Positions 55,485 to 64,000 of a stretch of DNA of 64,000 nucleotides are shown piece by piece; position 1 is the first letter of the stretch, and each line of letters opens with the position of its first letter. Source of the stretch: Bradyrhizobium sp. SRL28 (GTDB taxonomy: Bacteria; Pseudomonadota; Alphaproteobacteria; Rhizobiales; Xanthobacteraceae); NCBI RefSeq assembly GCF_018596315.1, contig NZ_JAHEAG010000003.1:1-64000 (forward strand). The letters run 5' to 3'. The notes beneath the pieces were generated by a model. That model did no database searches. It was given only the letters and a program-made list of their open reading frames with translations, and was not told where the DNA came from. A program made the position numbers and the translations under genes.

Positions 55485-55901
55485 GGATACTCCTCCCCCA
55501 AAGCGGGCTTGAGCCCGTTGCTTGGATAACCTGAATACTTGTCCCGGAAACTTGCTAGCGAGTTTCCTCAGACAACGCCAGCAAAACCCAAAAAGCTTCC
55601 GGGCCGATTGGCAAATGATGTCGTAAGCTTGCAATCAGGCTCACCGAAGGGCCGCAGATCGCAACCATTGCGATTGGAGCACAGCAACATCCGAGCATTA
55701 GCCGATCGGACACGCGATCCAGACGCCATGCCGGCGAAATCCTGATGCTGGGACGCGATCGGCATCTGGTGCGCTTCGGGAATGGTCGAATTCGCGGCGA
55801 AACCGCAACTGAGCGATGTCAAACCGAAAGCCCCGGGGCCGGTAATCCCCTGCCGTTCAGCGCCTTTGGCCCTATTTTTCTCCAAACTTGCACCCTATAT
55901 T
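55485..55901. other. Intergenic region without recognised gene
   Basis: Lies between the tct operon start and ssrA, which diverge, so it should hold the promoters of both. TATATT at 55897-55902 near the ssrA start may be its -10 element. No ORF with recognisable features was found. Confidence 0.4.
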
Positions 55902-56232
55902 GGGGGGGCCGGTTCGCCGGCTATGGAAATAAATGACCGTCGCAATAAACCATTCGGACCCGGGGGCAGTACCCGGCGCCTCCACCCAAGCCCACCCCTT
56001 TGGTGCGGGTTTCGGCGGGGGCGAACCAGGATCGACGAGGGCGTAAAGGGCGAGTTTTTTCTCGGTATGGTTCCGCCGTTATCGGGCTATGCAATAGTTG
56101 CAAACGACAACTATGCTCCGGTTGCTCAGGCTGCGTAACGCAGTTTGAAAGACCAAGTCTAAAGTCCTAGTGGGTTAAGCTCCGCTAGGCGGGGTTCGGA
56201 GGCACCTGGCAACAGAAGCCTCCACTTTATTC
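55902..56232 (+). ncRNA. ssrA: Circularly permuted two-piece transfer-messenger RNA
   Basis: The gene is permuted as in Alphaproteobacteria. The acceptor piece comes first: a GCCGG-TTCG-CCGGC hairpin (55908-55921), a T arm CCGGG-GGCAGTA-CCCGG, then CGCCTCC with ACC at the 3' end near 55986. An excised loop follows. The coding piece starts GGGGGCG (56017-56023), whose bases pair with CGCCTCC (one G-U) to rebuild the acceptor stem, continues with GGATCGACG, and carries the tag frame (56100-56138): GCA resume codon, ANDNYAPVAQAA, TAA. A GGAGGC/GCCTCC hairpin plus a T-rich run (56198-56232) ends it. It rescues stalled ribosomes; sspB, the adaptor for tagged proteins, is next. End points are approximate. 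Confidence 0.93.
56100..56138 (+). other. tmRNA proteolysis tag reading frame
   Basis: Encodes A-N-D-N-Y-A-P-V-A-Q-A-A followed by TAA. The Ala-Asn-Asp-Asn start is the part recognised by SspB, and the Ala-Ala end by ClpX, in characterised relatives. Confidence 0.93.
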
Positions 56233-56370
56233 TTTTCATATCCGGCCGACGACGCCGTTCTGCCGCAAATTCGCTCCCTCACGCCTGCTGACCTGCGGCT
56301 CCCGCCGGGGTAGCATGGGGCAAAGGGGCGAGTCGGGAGACCGGCGGCCATCCAACGTAACAGGACGACC

Positions 56371-56886
56371 ATGGCGACCGACCATATCCGTTATGACGTG
56401 CTGGCGCGCGACGCGCTGCGCGGTGTGCTGCGCCGCGTGCTGACCGACGCCGCCGAACACGGCCTGCCGGGCGAGCATCATTTCTTCATCACCTTCCTGT
56501 CCACCGCCGACGGCGTGAAGCTCTCGCCGCGGCTGTTGGCGCAATATCCGGAAGAGATGACGATCATCCTGCAGCACCAGTTCTGGGATCTGGTGGTGAC
56601 CGAGGATCGTTTCGAGGTCGGCCTGTCGTTCGGCGGCATTCCGGAGCGGCTGGTGGTGCCGTTCGCCGCGATCAAGAGTTTTCTCGATCCGTCGGTGCAG
56701 TTCGGCCTGCAATTCGAGCCGTCCGAAGCCGTGGCAGAGGCGCCTGCGGCGAAGTTGCCCGCGGTCCCCGCTCCGTCTGCGCTACCCGTCGCCGCGCCGG
56801 AGCCCGCCGCGGAAAGCAAGGACGAGCCGGCGAAGACGGGCGAAGGCGCGGAAGTGGTGCGGCTGGATCGTTTTCGTAAGAAATAA
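56371..56886 (+). CDS. sspB: SspB-alpha type ClpXP adaptor protein
   Basis: A 171-residue protein. The folded substrate-binding domain (about residues 1-115) contains [39 protein letters not shown] and [24 protein letters not shown], as in alphaproteobacterial SspB. A Pro/Ala linker (about 118-155) joins it to the short C-terminal ClpX-binding tail [10 protein letters not shown]. It delivers tmRNA-tagged proteins to ClpXP. It lies about 140 bases downstream of ssrA on the same strand. Confidence 0.92.
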   Translation: MATDHIRYDVLARDALRGVLRRVLTDAAEHGLPGEHHFFITFLSTADGVKLSPRLLAQYPEEMTIILQHQFWDLVVTEDRFEVGLSFGGIPERLVVPFAAIKSFLDPSVQFGLQFEPSEAVAEAPAAKLPAVPAPSALPVAAPEPAAESKDEPAKTGEGAEVVRLDRFRKK

Positions 56887-56957
56887 TCTACGCGCGGAAA
56901 AACCGCGACGCTGTAATGTACACGTTCCGCCATCTCACGGCGCAACGGACATTACGT

Positions 56958-58373
56958 ATGGCTCGATCAGAAACATCCGGAAACAAATCTACCCGCAGCG
57001 AGACCGACAGCTTCGGTCCGATCGACGTTCCCGCCGACCGCTATTGGGGCGCGCAAACCGAGCGCTCGCGACAGAATTTCAAGATCGGACAGGATCGCAT
57101 GCCGATCGCGATCGTCCATGCGCTCGGCCTCGTTAAACTCGCCTCCGCCCAAACCAACCGGGAACTCGGCTTGCTCGATGCGCGCCGCGCCGGCGCCATC
57201 ATCCGCGCCGCACGCGAAGTGATCGAAGGCAAGCTCGACGATCACTTTCCTCTGGTCGTCTGGCAGACCGGCTCCGGCACCCAGAGCAACATGAACCTCA
57301 ACGAGGTGATCGCCAACCGCGCCAACGTGTTGCTGGGCGGCAAGCTCGGCGCCAAGGAGCCGGTTCATCCCAACGATCACGTCAACATGAGTCAGTCGTC
57401 GAACGATTCGTTTCCGACGGCAATGCATATCGCCGCCGCGGGACGCATCATCGCCGACCTGATTCCGGCGCTCACCGAACTGCATCGTGAATTGCGCAAG
57501 AAGGAAAAGGCGTTCGCAAAGATCGTCAAGATCGGGCGAACCCACACCCAGGACGCAACGCCATTGACGCTGGGGCAGGAATTTTCCGGCTATGCTGCGC
57601 AGGTCGAGAGCGGCATCGCGCGGCTGCGCATTGCGGTGAAGGAACTGTTCCCGCTGGCGCAGGGCGGAACTGCCGTCGGCACCGGCCTCAACTCGAAGCC
57701 GCGATTTGCAAAACTGTTTGCCAGGCACGTCGCGAAAATCACACGACTGCCCTTCACCAGCGCGCCAAACAAATTCGAGGCGCTGGCTTCCAACGACGCC
57801 TATGTCATGGTGCATGGCGCGATCAATTCGGTGGCGACCGGCCTGTTCAAGATCGCCAACGACATTCGCCTCTTGGGCTCGGGCCCGCGTTCCGGTCTCG
57901 GCGAATTGATCCTGCCGGAAAACGAACCGGGCTCGTCGATCATGCCCGGCAAGGTCAACCCGACCCAGTGCGAAGCGATCACCATGGTCTGCTGTCAGGT
58001 GTTCGGTAACCAGACAGCCGTCACCGTTGCCGGGAGCCAGGGACATTTCGAATTGAATGTTTACAAACCCGTGTTGGCATATTGTATGATGCATTCCATT
58101 CAACTGCTGTCGGACGCGGCGCGCTCGTTCACCGAACATTGCGTGGTGGGCATACGCGCCGACGAAAAGCGAATTCGCGATTTGATGGAGCGCTCGCTGA
58201 TGCTGGTCACCGCGCTGGCTCCGAAGATCGGATACGACAACGCGGCGAAGGTCGCCAAATCGGCGCACGCGCGCGGAACAACATTGAAGGAAGAGGCTGT
58301 GCGCCTCGGGTTTGTGAACGCCGCCGAATTCGAACGCCTGGTGCAGCCGGACAAAATGACACACCCGGGCTGA
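56958..58373 (+). CDS. fumC: Class II fumarate hydratase
   Basis: A 471-residue iron-independent fumarase that interconverts fumarate and malate in the TCA cycle. Motifs are [19 protein letters not shown] (substrate site), [40 protein letters not shown] (catalytic His) and the [13 protein letters not shown] signature loop with the catalytic Ser. The start at 56958 fits the family; an in-frame upstream ATG at 56916 is less likely. Confidence 0.96.
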   Translation: MARSETSGNKSTRSETDSFGPIDVPADRYWGAQTERSRQNFKIGQDRMPIAIVHALGLVKLASAQTNRELGLLDARRAGAIIRAAREVIEGKLDDHFPLVVWQTGSGTQSNMNLNEVIANRANVLLGGKLGAKEPVHPNDHVNMSQSSNDSFPTAMHIAAAGRIIADLIPALTELHRELRKKEKAFAKIVKIGRTHTQDATPLTLGQEFSGYAAQVESGIARLRIAVKELFPLAQGGTAVGTGLNSKPRFAKLFARHVAKITRLPFTSAPNKFEALASNDAYVMVHGAINSVATGLFKIANDIRLLGSGPRSGLGELILPENEPGSSIMPGKVNPTQCEAITMVCCQVFGNQTAVTVAGSQGHFELNVYKPVLAYCMMHSIQLLSDAARSFTEHCVVGIRADEKRIRDLMERSLMLVTALAPKIGYDNAAKVAKSAHARGTTLKEEAVRLGFVNAAEFERLVQPDKMTHPG

Positions 58374-58644
58374 AGGCCACGGCCATCCCCGGGAAACTAC
58401 GGGTGAGAAATATAAATTATGGATCATACCTGAAGAATGAGGTTGATCATCTATCGCGATTGCATCGACGCATGGTAGGAGCAGGAATTATTCGGTTTTC
58501 GCAGAGCGAAACATATTTTTTGATGCTATCAGAGAGTCCTACACGGGGATTCCGAATGACTATGCAATTTGCCAGCGCACGACACGACGTTTTTTCAGCC
58601 AATGAATTATCATGCCTTCGAGTCGCCGGATGATGGAAGCGAAC
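58374..58644. other. AT-richer intergenic stretch after fumC
   Basis: About 270 bases with lower GC (for example GAGAAATATAAATTATGG). No gene or structured RNA was recognised. Confidence 0.35.
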
Positions 58645-58833
58645 ATGGCAGACGTGATCAACCTGAAGCGATTCAAGAAGCGTAGCGAACGGGAACAATC
58701 GGCAAGGCAAGCCGATGCCAACCGCGCGCGCTTCGGCCGGACCAAGGCCGAACGCGCGCTCGATGAACGTCGCAAGGATCGCGCCGGCGATCTTTTGGAC
58801 CAGCACAAGCTCGATGACGGAGGCGCGTCATGA
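58645..58833 (+). CDS. DUF4169 family small basic protein
   Basis: A 62-residue protein beginning MADVINLKRFKKRSEREQ, with NRARFGRTKAERALDERRK in the middle and DLLDQHKLDDG at the end: the standard DUF4169 layout. It is highly charged and probably helical; function unknown. GGAAGCGAAC precedes the ATG. It overlaps the next gene by four bases (ATGA). Confidence 0.85.
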   Translation: MADVINLKRFKKRSEREQSARQADANRARFGRTKAERALDERRKDRAGDLLDQHKLDDGGAS

Positions 58834-59090
58834 AGTCACCCGTCGTCAAACGCTCGATCGTGGTCGCCGGCCACAAGACCAGCGTCAGCCTCGAAGAGGC
58901 GTTCTGGAACGGCATGAAGGAAATCTCGGGGCTGCGGAACATGACCTTGTCCGAGCTGGTCGGCGAGATCGACAGCAATCGCCAGCAGGGCAATCTGTCC
59001 TCGGCGATCCGACTTTTCGTGCTCGACTATTTCCGCACCCGCGCCATGCCGCCGGCTGCCGCGCCGGACGCGCCGCGGCCGCAGGCTTAA
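58830..59090 (+). CDS. Ribbon-helix-helix domain protein
   Basis: An 86-residue protein with the RHH pattern: strand VVKRSIVVAGHKTSVSLE, helix EEAFWNGMKEISGLRN and second helix TLSELVGEIDSNRQ, followed by SSAIRLFVLDYFR. It probably binds DNA as a dimer; targets are unknown. The pairing of DUF4169 and this RHH protein downstream of fumC is, from memory, common in Alphaproteobacteria. Confidence 0.85.
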   Translation: MKSPVVKRSIVVAGHKTSVSLEEAFWNGMKEISGLRNMTLSELVGEIDSNRQQGNLSSAIRLFVLDYFRTRAMPPAAAPDAPRPQA

Positions 59091-59145
59091 GGTTTAGATC
59101 AGGCGAGCGCGCCGCAAGCGCGCCCGCTCTGCTCCACCGCAACGC

Positions 59146-59724
59146 TCAATAAACGAGTCCGGTGCCGGGCGGCTTTTCGAGCGCCGTGGCCAACGACCGA
59201 TATTCTTCGCAAGCAGTGCCGCAAATCGCCGCGATACGGCTGAGATGATACGACGCCTGGTCGCGATTGCCCTGCTCGATCTGCCACAGCCCGTAATACT
59301 GCCACGTCAGCACGTGGTTCGGGTCCGCCTTCAGCGCGCGCTCATACCAGGTCTGCGACAGCTTGTAGTCGCCGAGCTTGCGATAGGAATAGCCGATCAG
59401 ATTGGCGACACCTGCGTTGTCGTCGTGGCCGAGCGCCTTTAGCTGTCCGATGGCGGCGGCATAATCGTTGCGCTCATAGATCGTCGCATGGGCGGCGCGG
59501 TATCCCTGCCGGAAGGCGGCATCGTCGACGCTCGACTGTTTGCTGGGCTTCTTCTTGGATTTGGCGCTCGATCTGGGAGCGGATCTGGTGTCCGGCGGTG
59601 GCGGGGTGGCCGAAGGTGGATCGCCGCCGCCTCCCGCCGCAAAGGCCGGAACGGATGGCGGCGCTGCGACCAGAGCCACCGAAAACAGTGCCAGCGTTGC
59701 GAGCTTGATTGCCGATTTCAACAT
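59146..59724 (-). CDS. Exported tetratricopeptide repeat protein
   Basis: A 192-residue protein with a signal peptide (about residues 1-30, AFA-AGG), a Pro/Ser/Lys-rich linker (about 31-65) and two to three TPR units (about 75-165), including GVANLIGYSYRKLGDYKLSQTWYERALKADPNHVLTWQYYGLWQIEQG. Two cysteines near the end (AICGTACEEY) may form a disulfide. It is probably a periplasmic scaffold of unknown partner. Confidence 0.82.
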   Translation of the reverse strand: MLKSAIKLATLALFSVALVAAPPSVPAFAAGGGGDPPSATPPPPDTRSAPRSSAKSKKKPSKQSSVDDAAFRQGYRAAHATIYERNDYAAAIGQLKALGHDDNAGVANLIGYSYRKLGDYKLSQTWYERALKADPNHVLTWQYYGLWQIEQGNRDQASYHLSRIAAICGTACEEYRSLATALEKPPGTGLVY

Positions 59725-59980
59725 GCGAACCTCCGGTTTTCCTGCGTGAGCGAGTCCATGGTCCAGCCGCAGGTACAGACCCCGCCGGGCGGCAAGTATT
59801 CCCGCCGGCCGCGCAGAAGCGTTGCGCGTTGCGGCAGGCTGGACGAATGACGGGGCAATGCGTATTTAATTGATGGTCGTCGCAGTTCCCCGCAAAAGCG
59901 GCGGGAGGAACCCGACGAAGACCGACGGAAGACAAAGACTGACGGAAGAAGACCCGTCACCGAGAACCCTGGAGAGAGAA

Positions 59981-60085
59981 ATGGACATCGCAAAGCTGAC
60001 CGCGCCTCGCGACCTCAGTCCATTTTCGGAAGCTCTCCATGCCTGCCTTTCTCGTTCTGGATTCCATCTCCCTCGCCACCCCTGA
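59981..60085 (+). CDS. Possible upstream ORF overlapping the ABC-F start
   Basis: A 34-residue frame beginning MDIAKLTAPRDL with a strong site before it (GGAGAGAGAA). It overlaps the first 47 bases of the ABC-F gene in another frame. It could be a regulatory leader as seen for some ABC-F genes, or simply chance. Confidence 0.35.
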   Translation: MDIAKLTAPRDLSPFSEALHACLSRSGFHLPRHP

Positions 60086-61628
60086 CGGACGTCCGCTGTT
60101 CGATGGATTGACGCTCGCCATCGGGCGCGAGCGCACCGGCCTTGTCGGCCGCAACGGCTGCGGCAAATCCACATTGCTTCGCCTGATCGCGGGCGAGATC
60201 GAACCAGCAGGCGGATCGCTGCAACGCATCGGCTCGATCGGCATGCTGGCGCAACTGACCGATGAACGACTGACGGTCGACGAGGCGCTCGGCGTCGCCG
60301 GCGATCTTGCCCGGCTGCGCCGGCTCGAACACGGCCAAGGATCGCTTCAAGCATCGCTTGATGACGTCGCGGAGGCTGATTGGACGCTGGAAGCGAGAAT
60401 ACAGGTGGCGCTGGTCGAAGCCGGACTGCCGTCGTTGCCACTGCATCGCCCGATCGTCTCCCTGAGCGGCGGCGAGCGAACGCGCCTCGCGCTGGCGCGC
60501 CTCCTGATCGCGGCGCCGGATCTGCTGCTGCTGGACGAGCCCACCAACAATCTCGACGCTGACGGCCGGCAGGCCGTGGCGCAGTTGCTCGAACGCTGGC
60601 AGGGCGGCGTCCTCGTCGCCAGCCATGACCGCGCGCTGCTGGAGCGCGTCGACCGCATCGTCGAACTGACGCCGATCGGCATCAGCATATTCGGCGGCGC
60701 GTGGTCCGCCTTTACCGAAGCGCGCGAGGCTGCCCGCACCCGCGCCGCCGATGGCCTCGACCGCGCCTCGGATGCCCTGCGCAACACCGAACGCGCGCTG
60801 CAGAAGGCCCGGGAAAAGAAGGCGCGCCGCGACAAGGCCGGCCGCGCCTGGCGCGCCAAGGGCATCGAGGACAAGATGTTCATGGACCGCGAGAAGGAGC
60901 GCGCCGAGAACAGCGCCGCGCGCGACAGCCAGCTCGCCGGCCGCCTGCTCGGCGAGCGCACCGAGGCGCTGGAGATGGCCAGGGCGCAAGTCGAGATCCT
61001 GACGCCGCTTTCGATCGATCTGCCGCGCACCCACCTGCCCGGCGGCCGCGAACTCATTGCGTTGAAAGACGTGGTGATGGCCTTCGGAGAGCGACATCTG
61101 TTCGGTCCGCTGTCATTCGACGTTCGCGGACCCGAGCGGATCGCCATCCGCGGCGCCAACGGTTCTGGCAAGACCACCTTGTTCCGCCTGCTCACCGGCG
61201 AACTGAAACCTGCAAGCGGCGACGTCGGCCGCCTCACCGACCGCATTGCCGTACTCGATCAGCACATCGGCCTGCTCGATCCGGCGGAGAGCATTCTCGA
61301 CAATCTGCGCCGCTTGAATCCGGAGCTCTCGGCCAACGAGGCCCACGCGGCGCTGGCACGGTTTGCGTTCCGTAACCGGGCGGCGCTGCAGATCGCGGCC
61401 ACACTCTCAGGCGGCGAACTGCTGCGCGCGGGCCTGGCCTGCGTATTCGCCCGCCCGCAGCCGCCGTTCCTGCTGCTGCTGGACGAGCCGACGAACCATC
61501 TCGATCTCGCCGCGATCGAGGAACTGGAAGATGCTCTGAAAGGATTCGACGGCGCGTTGATCGTCGTCAGCCACGACGAGGCGTTCTTGCGGGCGATCGG
61601 GATCGGACGGGAGATCGTGCTCGGTTAG
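60039..61628 (+). CDS. ABC-F family ATP-binding cassette protein
   Basis: A 529-residue soluble protein with two ABC domains. The first has Walker A GRNGCGKST (about 37-45), LSGGERTRLALARLL and LLLLDEPTNNLD; the second has GANGSGKTT, LSGGELLRAGLACVF and LLLLDEPTNHLD. The linker (about 235-310) is rich in Arg/Lys and helical (REKKARRDKAGRAWRAKG), as in ribosome-associated ABC-F factors. There are no membrane helices. Members act on translating ribosomes (EttA-like) or protect against antibiotics; this one is of the Uup/YheS-like general type and not clearly a resistance protein. Confidence 0.9.
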   Translation: MPAFLVLDSISLATPDGRPLFDGLTLAIGRERTGLVGRNGCGKSTLLRLIAGEIEPAGGSLQRIGSIGMLAQLTDERLTVDEALGVAGDLARLRRLEHGQGSLQASLDDVAEADWTLEARIQVALVEAGLPSLPLHRPIVSLSGGERTRLALARLLIAAPDLLLLDEPTNNLDADGRQAVAQLLERWQGGVLVASHDRALLERVDRIVELTPIGISIFGGAWSAFTEAREAARTRAADGLDRASDALRNTERALQKAREKKARRDKAGRAWRAKGIEDKMFMDREKERAENSAARDSQLAGRLLGERTEALEMARAQVEILTPLSIDLPRTHLPGGRELIALKDVVMAFGERHLFGPLSFDVRGPERIAIRGANGSGKTTLFRLLTGELKPASGDVGRLTDRIAVLDQHIGLLDPAESILDNLRRLNPELSANEAHAALARFAFRNRAALQIAATLSGGELLRAGLACVFARPQPPFLLLLDEPTNHLDLAAIEELEDALKGFDGALIVVSHDEAFLRAIGIGREIVLG

Positions 61629-61919
61629 GCCATGTACCTATAAAACCGGTGATGTGACGTACAGAAAAAATGTCTGCTTTGCCCTTAGAGCGACGCCGTT
61701 ACCGCACGGCAGCGAAGTGACGGGAAGTGCCACACTCGGACTCATGCACCGCAGCAAAGAACGTCGCTATTCGATCACATCACCGGCGAGCGTCAGCAAG
61801 CTCGGTGGGAGCCTTTATGCCCTGCTCGGCTGAATGCTGCGGTGTCTTGCGCCGGATTTGGTCGCGACGACCGCGTTGGCTGTACTATTGAACGCCGATG
61901 TGCCCTCAACATCTCCAGT
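61629..61919. other. Intergenic region with a short sequence repeated beyond the cyclase gene
   Basis: Contains ATGTCTGCTTTGCCCTTAGA with GCGAC following (61670-61694). A close copy, ATGTCCGCTTTGCCCCAAAG with CGAC following, lies at 63921-63944 on the same strand, so the two flank the cyclase locus. No gene recognised. Confidence 0.5.
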
Positions 61920-62006
61920 CTAGCGTCGCGACTTCGCTATGCCCATCAAGCGGCTGTAGCCGAGGACATCTGCCGCGAGAATGGCTGCGAGGCGGCGCGT
62001 CGTCAT
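61920..62006 (-). pseudogene. 28-codon remnant of a class III adenylate cyclase N-terminus
   Basis: The minus-strand frame reads MTTRRLAAILAADVLGYSRL, then MGIAKSRR and TAG. The RRLAAILAADV-GYSRL phrase is the start of class III cyclases of this group and is almost the same as in the neighbouring intact gene. Its ATG overlaps the TGA stop of that gene (ATGA). It looks like what is left of a second copy downstream. Confidence 0.7.
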
Positions 62007-63796
62007 TCCGGCATCCCCACTATCCGGAACGCTTCCGCATACCGTTGAATAATATCTTTGGATCGCCGAAGGCGGTACCGCTTACTTAAAACAGTCGAGA
62101 GTCGCTGGGTGGGGTCGATTTGTCTCGCGACCGCCCAAGCCTGTCGCGCTTCTTCAACCCGTCCGGCCATCGCATGGCAAGCGATCAGGGTGTGATGTGC
62201 AGCTACAAAATTGGGGTTCTGTTGCACAGCAATTTTCGCCCACAAGGAACCATCCTCATATCGACCAGCTGAGAAATGAGCAGCTGCTATTCCATTCTGG
62301 GCCAAATAAATTCGTGGATCGAGGGGGCTCATCCGTAGACCGATTTGGAATTGTTCTATCGCGGCATCTCCGTCACCGAGATAAAGCTGTACATAGCCGT
62401 TCCAGAATCGTGCGGCGGCCAAATTTGGATCGAGGCTTATAGCCCGCGCCAGTAGCGCCGATCCCTCCTGTACCTCTCCTATGAATAGCCCGAGGGCTTG
62501 CCCAGCTAGTGCAAGCACCAGGGGATCATCTTTACCAAGCTCAAGGGCCCGCCTCGTCAATCGGCGAGCCTCAGTTTCATCTTCAGCATCAGCAATATTC
62601 CAGCCAAACCCCCACCGTTGGACATAGCAAGTTGCTCCCAACGCGAATGGGGCTGCATAGCCGGGATCGAGATTGTTTGCCGTCCGGGTGAGCTTAAGCG
62701 CCTCTATATTCGCTTCTGGTGTAAAGCGATAAAAACTTGCCAGGGCGCGAAGATAGTAATCGTACGCTTGCAGGCTCTCGGTCGGTTTGCGCTGAGCCCT
62801 CGCAATTTCGGACCACTCAAGTTGAGGCGCGATTGCGCCTATTACGCTCGTCGTCACACGATCCTGCAAATCGAAAATGTCTTCGAGTGTACTGTCGTAT
62901 CTGTCTGCCCAGATATGGTTAGCCGTCTCGGCATTAATGAGCTGTCCTGTGATACGAACGCGATTGCCGGCCTTGCGGACGCTGCCCTCCAGCACGTAGC
63001 GGACGCCGAGTTCACGCCCAACTTGCTTGATATCGACGGCTTTGCCTTTGTAGGTGAAACTGGAATTACGTGCGATGACGAACAGCGACTTGGACCGTGA
63101 CAGTCCAGTGATGATGTCCTCCACCATGCCATCGGCGAAATAATCCTGCTCGGGATCGCCACTCATGTTCTCGAATGGAAGCACGGCGATAGACGGCTTG
63201 TCGGGGAGCGCCAGAGCTTGCGTGCTCCCGACAGGCGGCTCATTCGGCGCTGCCGCAGAACCGCTCGCATTCATCCTCAACCGCCACGCCCGCATCGGTT
63301 CAACAATATTCTTCAGGTTCTGCGGACCCATATCCTCAAAGGCGAAATTGACCTTCCCGCGGACCTGACGTTGTGCGTCGTCAGAGATGCAAACGCCACC
63401 CGGCTCCGCAATCCCTTCAAGGCGAGCGGCGATGTTGACGCCGTCGCCAAAGATATCGTTGTCATCGACGATGATGTCGCCGACGTGGATGCCGATGCGA
63501 AATTCGATCCGCTTGGCCTGCGGCATGGTAGCATTTTGCTCAGCCATACCGCGCTGGACCTCAATGGCGCAGCGCACCGCATCTACGACACTGCCGAACT
63601 CAGCGAGCACGCCATCGCCCGTGTGCTTGACGACCTTGCCACGATGCTCGCTGATCTTGGGATCAGCGAGCCCACGCAAACGCTCCCTCAGCCGGACGTG
63701 TGTCCCTTCCTCGTCCAAGCCGGTCAGGCGACTATACCCAGCCACATCAGCCGCAAGGATAGCTGCAAGCCGCCGTTCAACGCGATTGTCGGTCAA
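62003..63796 (-). CDS. Class III adenylate/guanylate cyclase with C-terminal TPR repeats
   Basis: A 597-residue protein. The class III catalytic domain (about residues 5-165) has AADVAGYSRLTG (metal-binding Asp), KHTGDGVLAEF (second Asp) and FGDGVNIAARLEGIAEPGGVCISDDA. A linker is followed by a FlgO/TolB-like segment (SIAVLPFENMSGDPEQDYFADGMVEDIITGLSR, about 200-330) and several TPR-like units to the end. This fusion is abundant in Rhizobiales; it likely makes cAMP in response to partner proteins. The TTG at 63796 was chosen because GGGAGG lies five bases before it; ATG 63841 is an alternative. GC is lower than in neighbours. Confidence 0.87.
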   Translation of the reverse strand: MTDNRVERRLAAILAADVAGYSRLTGLDEEGTHVRLRERLRGLADPKISEHRGKVVKHTGDGVLAEFGSVVDAVRCAIEVQRGMAEQNATMPQAKRIEFRIGIHVGDIIVDDNDIFGDGVNIAARLEGIAEPGGVCISDDAQRQVRGKVNFAFEDMGPQNLKNIVEPMRAWRLRMNASGSAAAPNEPPVGSTQALALPDKPSIAVLPFENMSGDPEQDYFADGMVEDIITGLSRSKSLFVIARNSSFTYKGKAVDIKQVGRELGVRYVLEGSVRKAGNRVRITGQLINAETANHIWADRYDSTLEDIFDLQDRVTTSVIGAIAPQLEWSEIARAQRKPTESLQAYDYYLRALASFYRFTPEANIEALKLTRTANNLDPGYAAPFALGATCYVQRWGFGWNIADAEDETEARRLTRRALELGKDDPLVLALAGQALGLFIGEVQEGSALLARAISLDPNLAAARFWNGYVQLYLGDGDAAIEQFQIGLRMSPLDPRIYLAQNGIAAAHFSAGRYEDGSLWAKIAVQQNPNFVAAHHTLIACHAMAGRVEEARQAWAVARQIDPTQRLSTVLSKRYRLRRSKDIIQRYAEAFRIVGMPE

Positions 63797-63920
63797 AACG
63801 GCCTCCCGAGATCGGTAGATCCGTCGGACATACCAAAGCATGGGGCGTTGCCCTTGGGCTAGGGCCAATGTCCGAGTTGGATCATTTTCGACCGAGTCTG
63901 CGTGCGCTGCCTTTCATTTG

Positions 63921-63944
63921 ATGTCCGCTTTGCCCCAAAGCGAC
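63921..63944. repeat. Flanking short repeat, second copy
   Basis: ATGTCCGCTTTGCCCCAAAG plus CGAC, matching the element at 61670-61694 on the other side of the cyclase gene with a few differences. Confidence 0.5.
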
Positions 63945-64000
63945 CGGCTGCCTATGGCTGCGCGCTAATGAGTCCATGCCCTAGTTCGAGCGCGGCGGCG

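Overview
The window looks like chromosome from a Bradyrhizobium-like alphaproteobacterium (Rhizobiales). The signs are high GC, a circularly permuted (two-piece) tmRNA gene whose tag reads ANDNYAPVAQAA, an SspB-alpha type adaptor next to it, many ABC and Bug/Tct uptake systems, and several families of short palindromic intergenic repeats of the kind common in Bradyrhizobium. I could not run database searches, so family names rest on motif recognition and the organism is an inference. No tRNA, rRNA, CRISPR array, intact insertion sequence or phage gene was recognised.

Layout. 1-10 kb: a lon-domain remnant, a transglutaminase-like protein, an SLC13-type permease, leuA with a leucine leader peptide and attenuator, a CYTH-CHAD triphosphatase-type protein, an Ada/AraC-type regulator, a SnoaL-like protein and a PPK2 kinase. 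10-16 kb: a complete branched-chain amino acid type ABC importer (binding protein, two ATPases, two permeases) divergent from a FadR-type GntR regulator. 16-22 kb: a Nudix protein and a NitT/TauT-type ABC system whose binding protein is separated from its ATPase and permease by a cupin gene and an MFS gene. 22-27 kb: a putative TorF-like porin paired with a VIT-like membrane protein, then an osmoprotectant-type ATPase and a permease-binding protein fusion. 27-35 kb: two tandem LTA-synthase-like membrane sulfatases, a TetR regulator with twin operators facing a ferric-reductase-like membrane protein, an SDR with a small partner, and a DUF2336 protein.

35-43 kb is a branched-chain amino acid biosynthesis cluster on the minus strand: promoter, ilv leader peptide, terminator, ilvB, threonine dehydratase-like gene, ilvN, methyltransferase, EamA exporter, LysE exporter, ilvC. 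With leuA at 4 kb, the window carries two separate ribosome-mediated attenuators for the same pathway. 43-46 kb: miaA and serB start head to head on overlapping start codons, followed by an Mrr-like restriction endonuclease. 46-50 kb: hflK-hflC-DUF2065-degP, a membrane/periplasmic protein quality-control set with three related palindromes upstream of degP. 50-52 kb: thyA-GNAT-folA, the thymidylate/folate cycle. 52-55.5 kb: a TctB-TctA-TctC tripartite carboxylate transporter. 55.9-59 kb: ssrA, sspB, fumC, DUF4169 and a ribbon-helix-helix protein. 59-64 kb: a TPR lipoprotein-like/secreted protein, an ABC-F ATPase with an overlapping upstream ORF, and a class III adenylate cyclase with TPRs followed by a 28-codon remnant of a second copy.

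A recurrent theme is the effect of palindromic repeats on genes: repeat copies supply stop codons to the PPK2, MFS and miaA genes, and one encodes a spurious N-terminal extension of livG.
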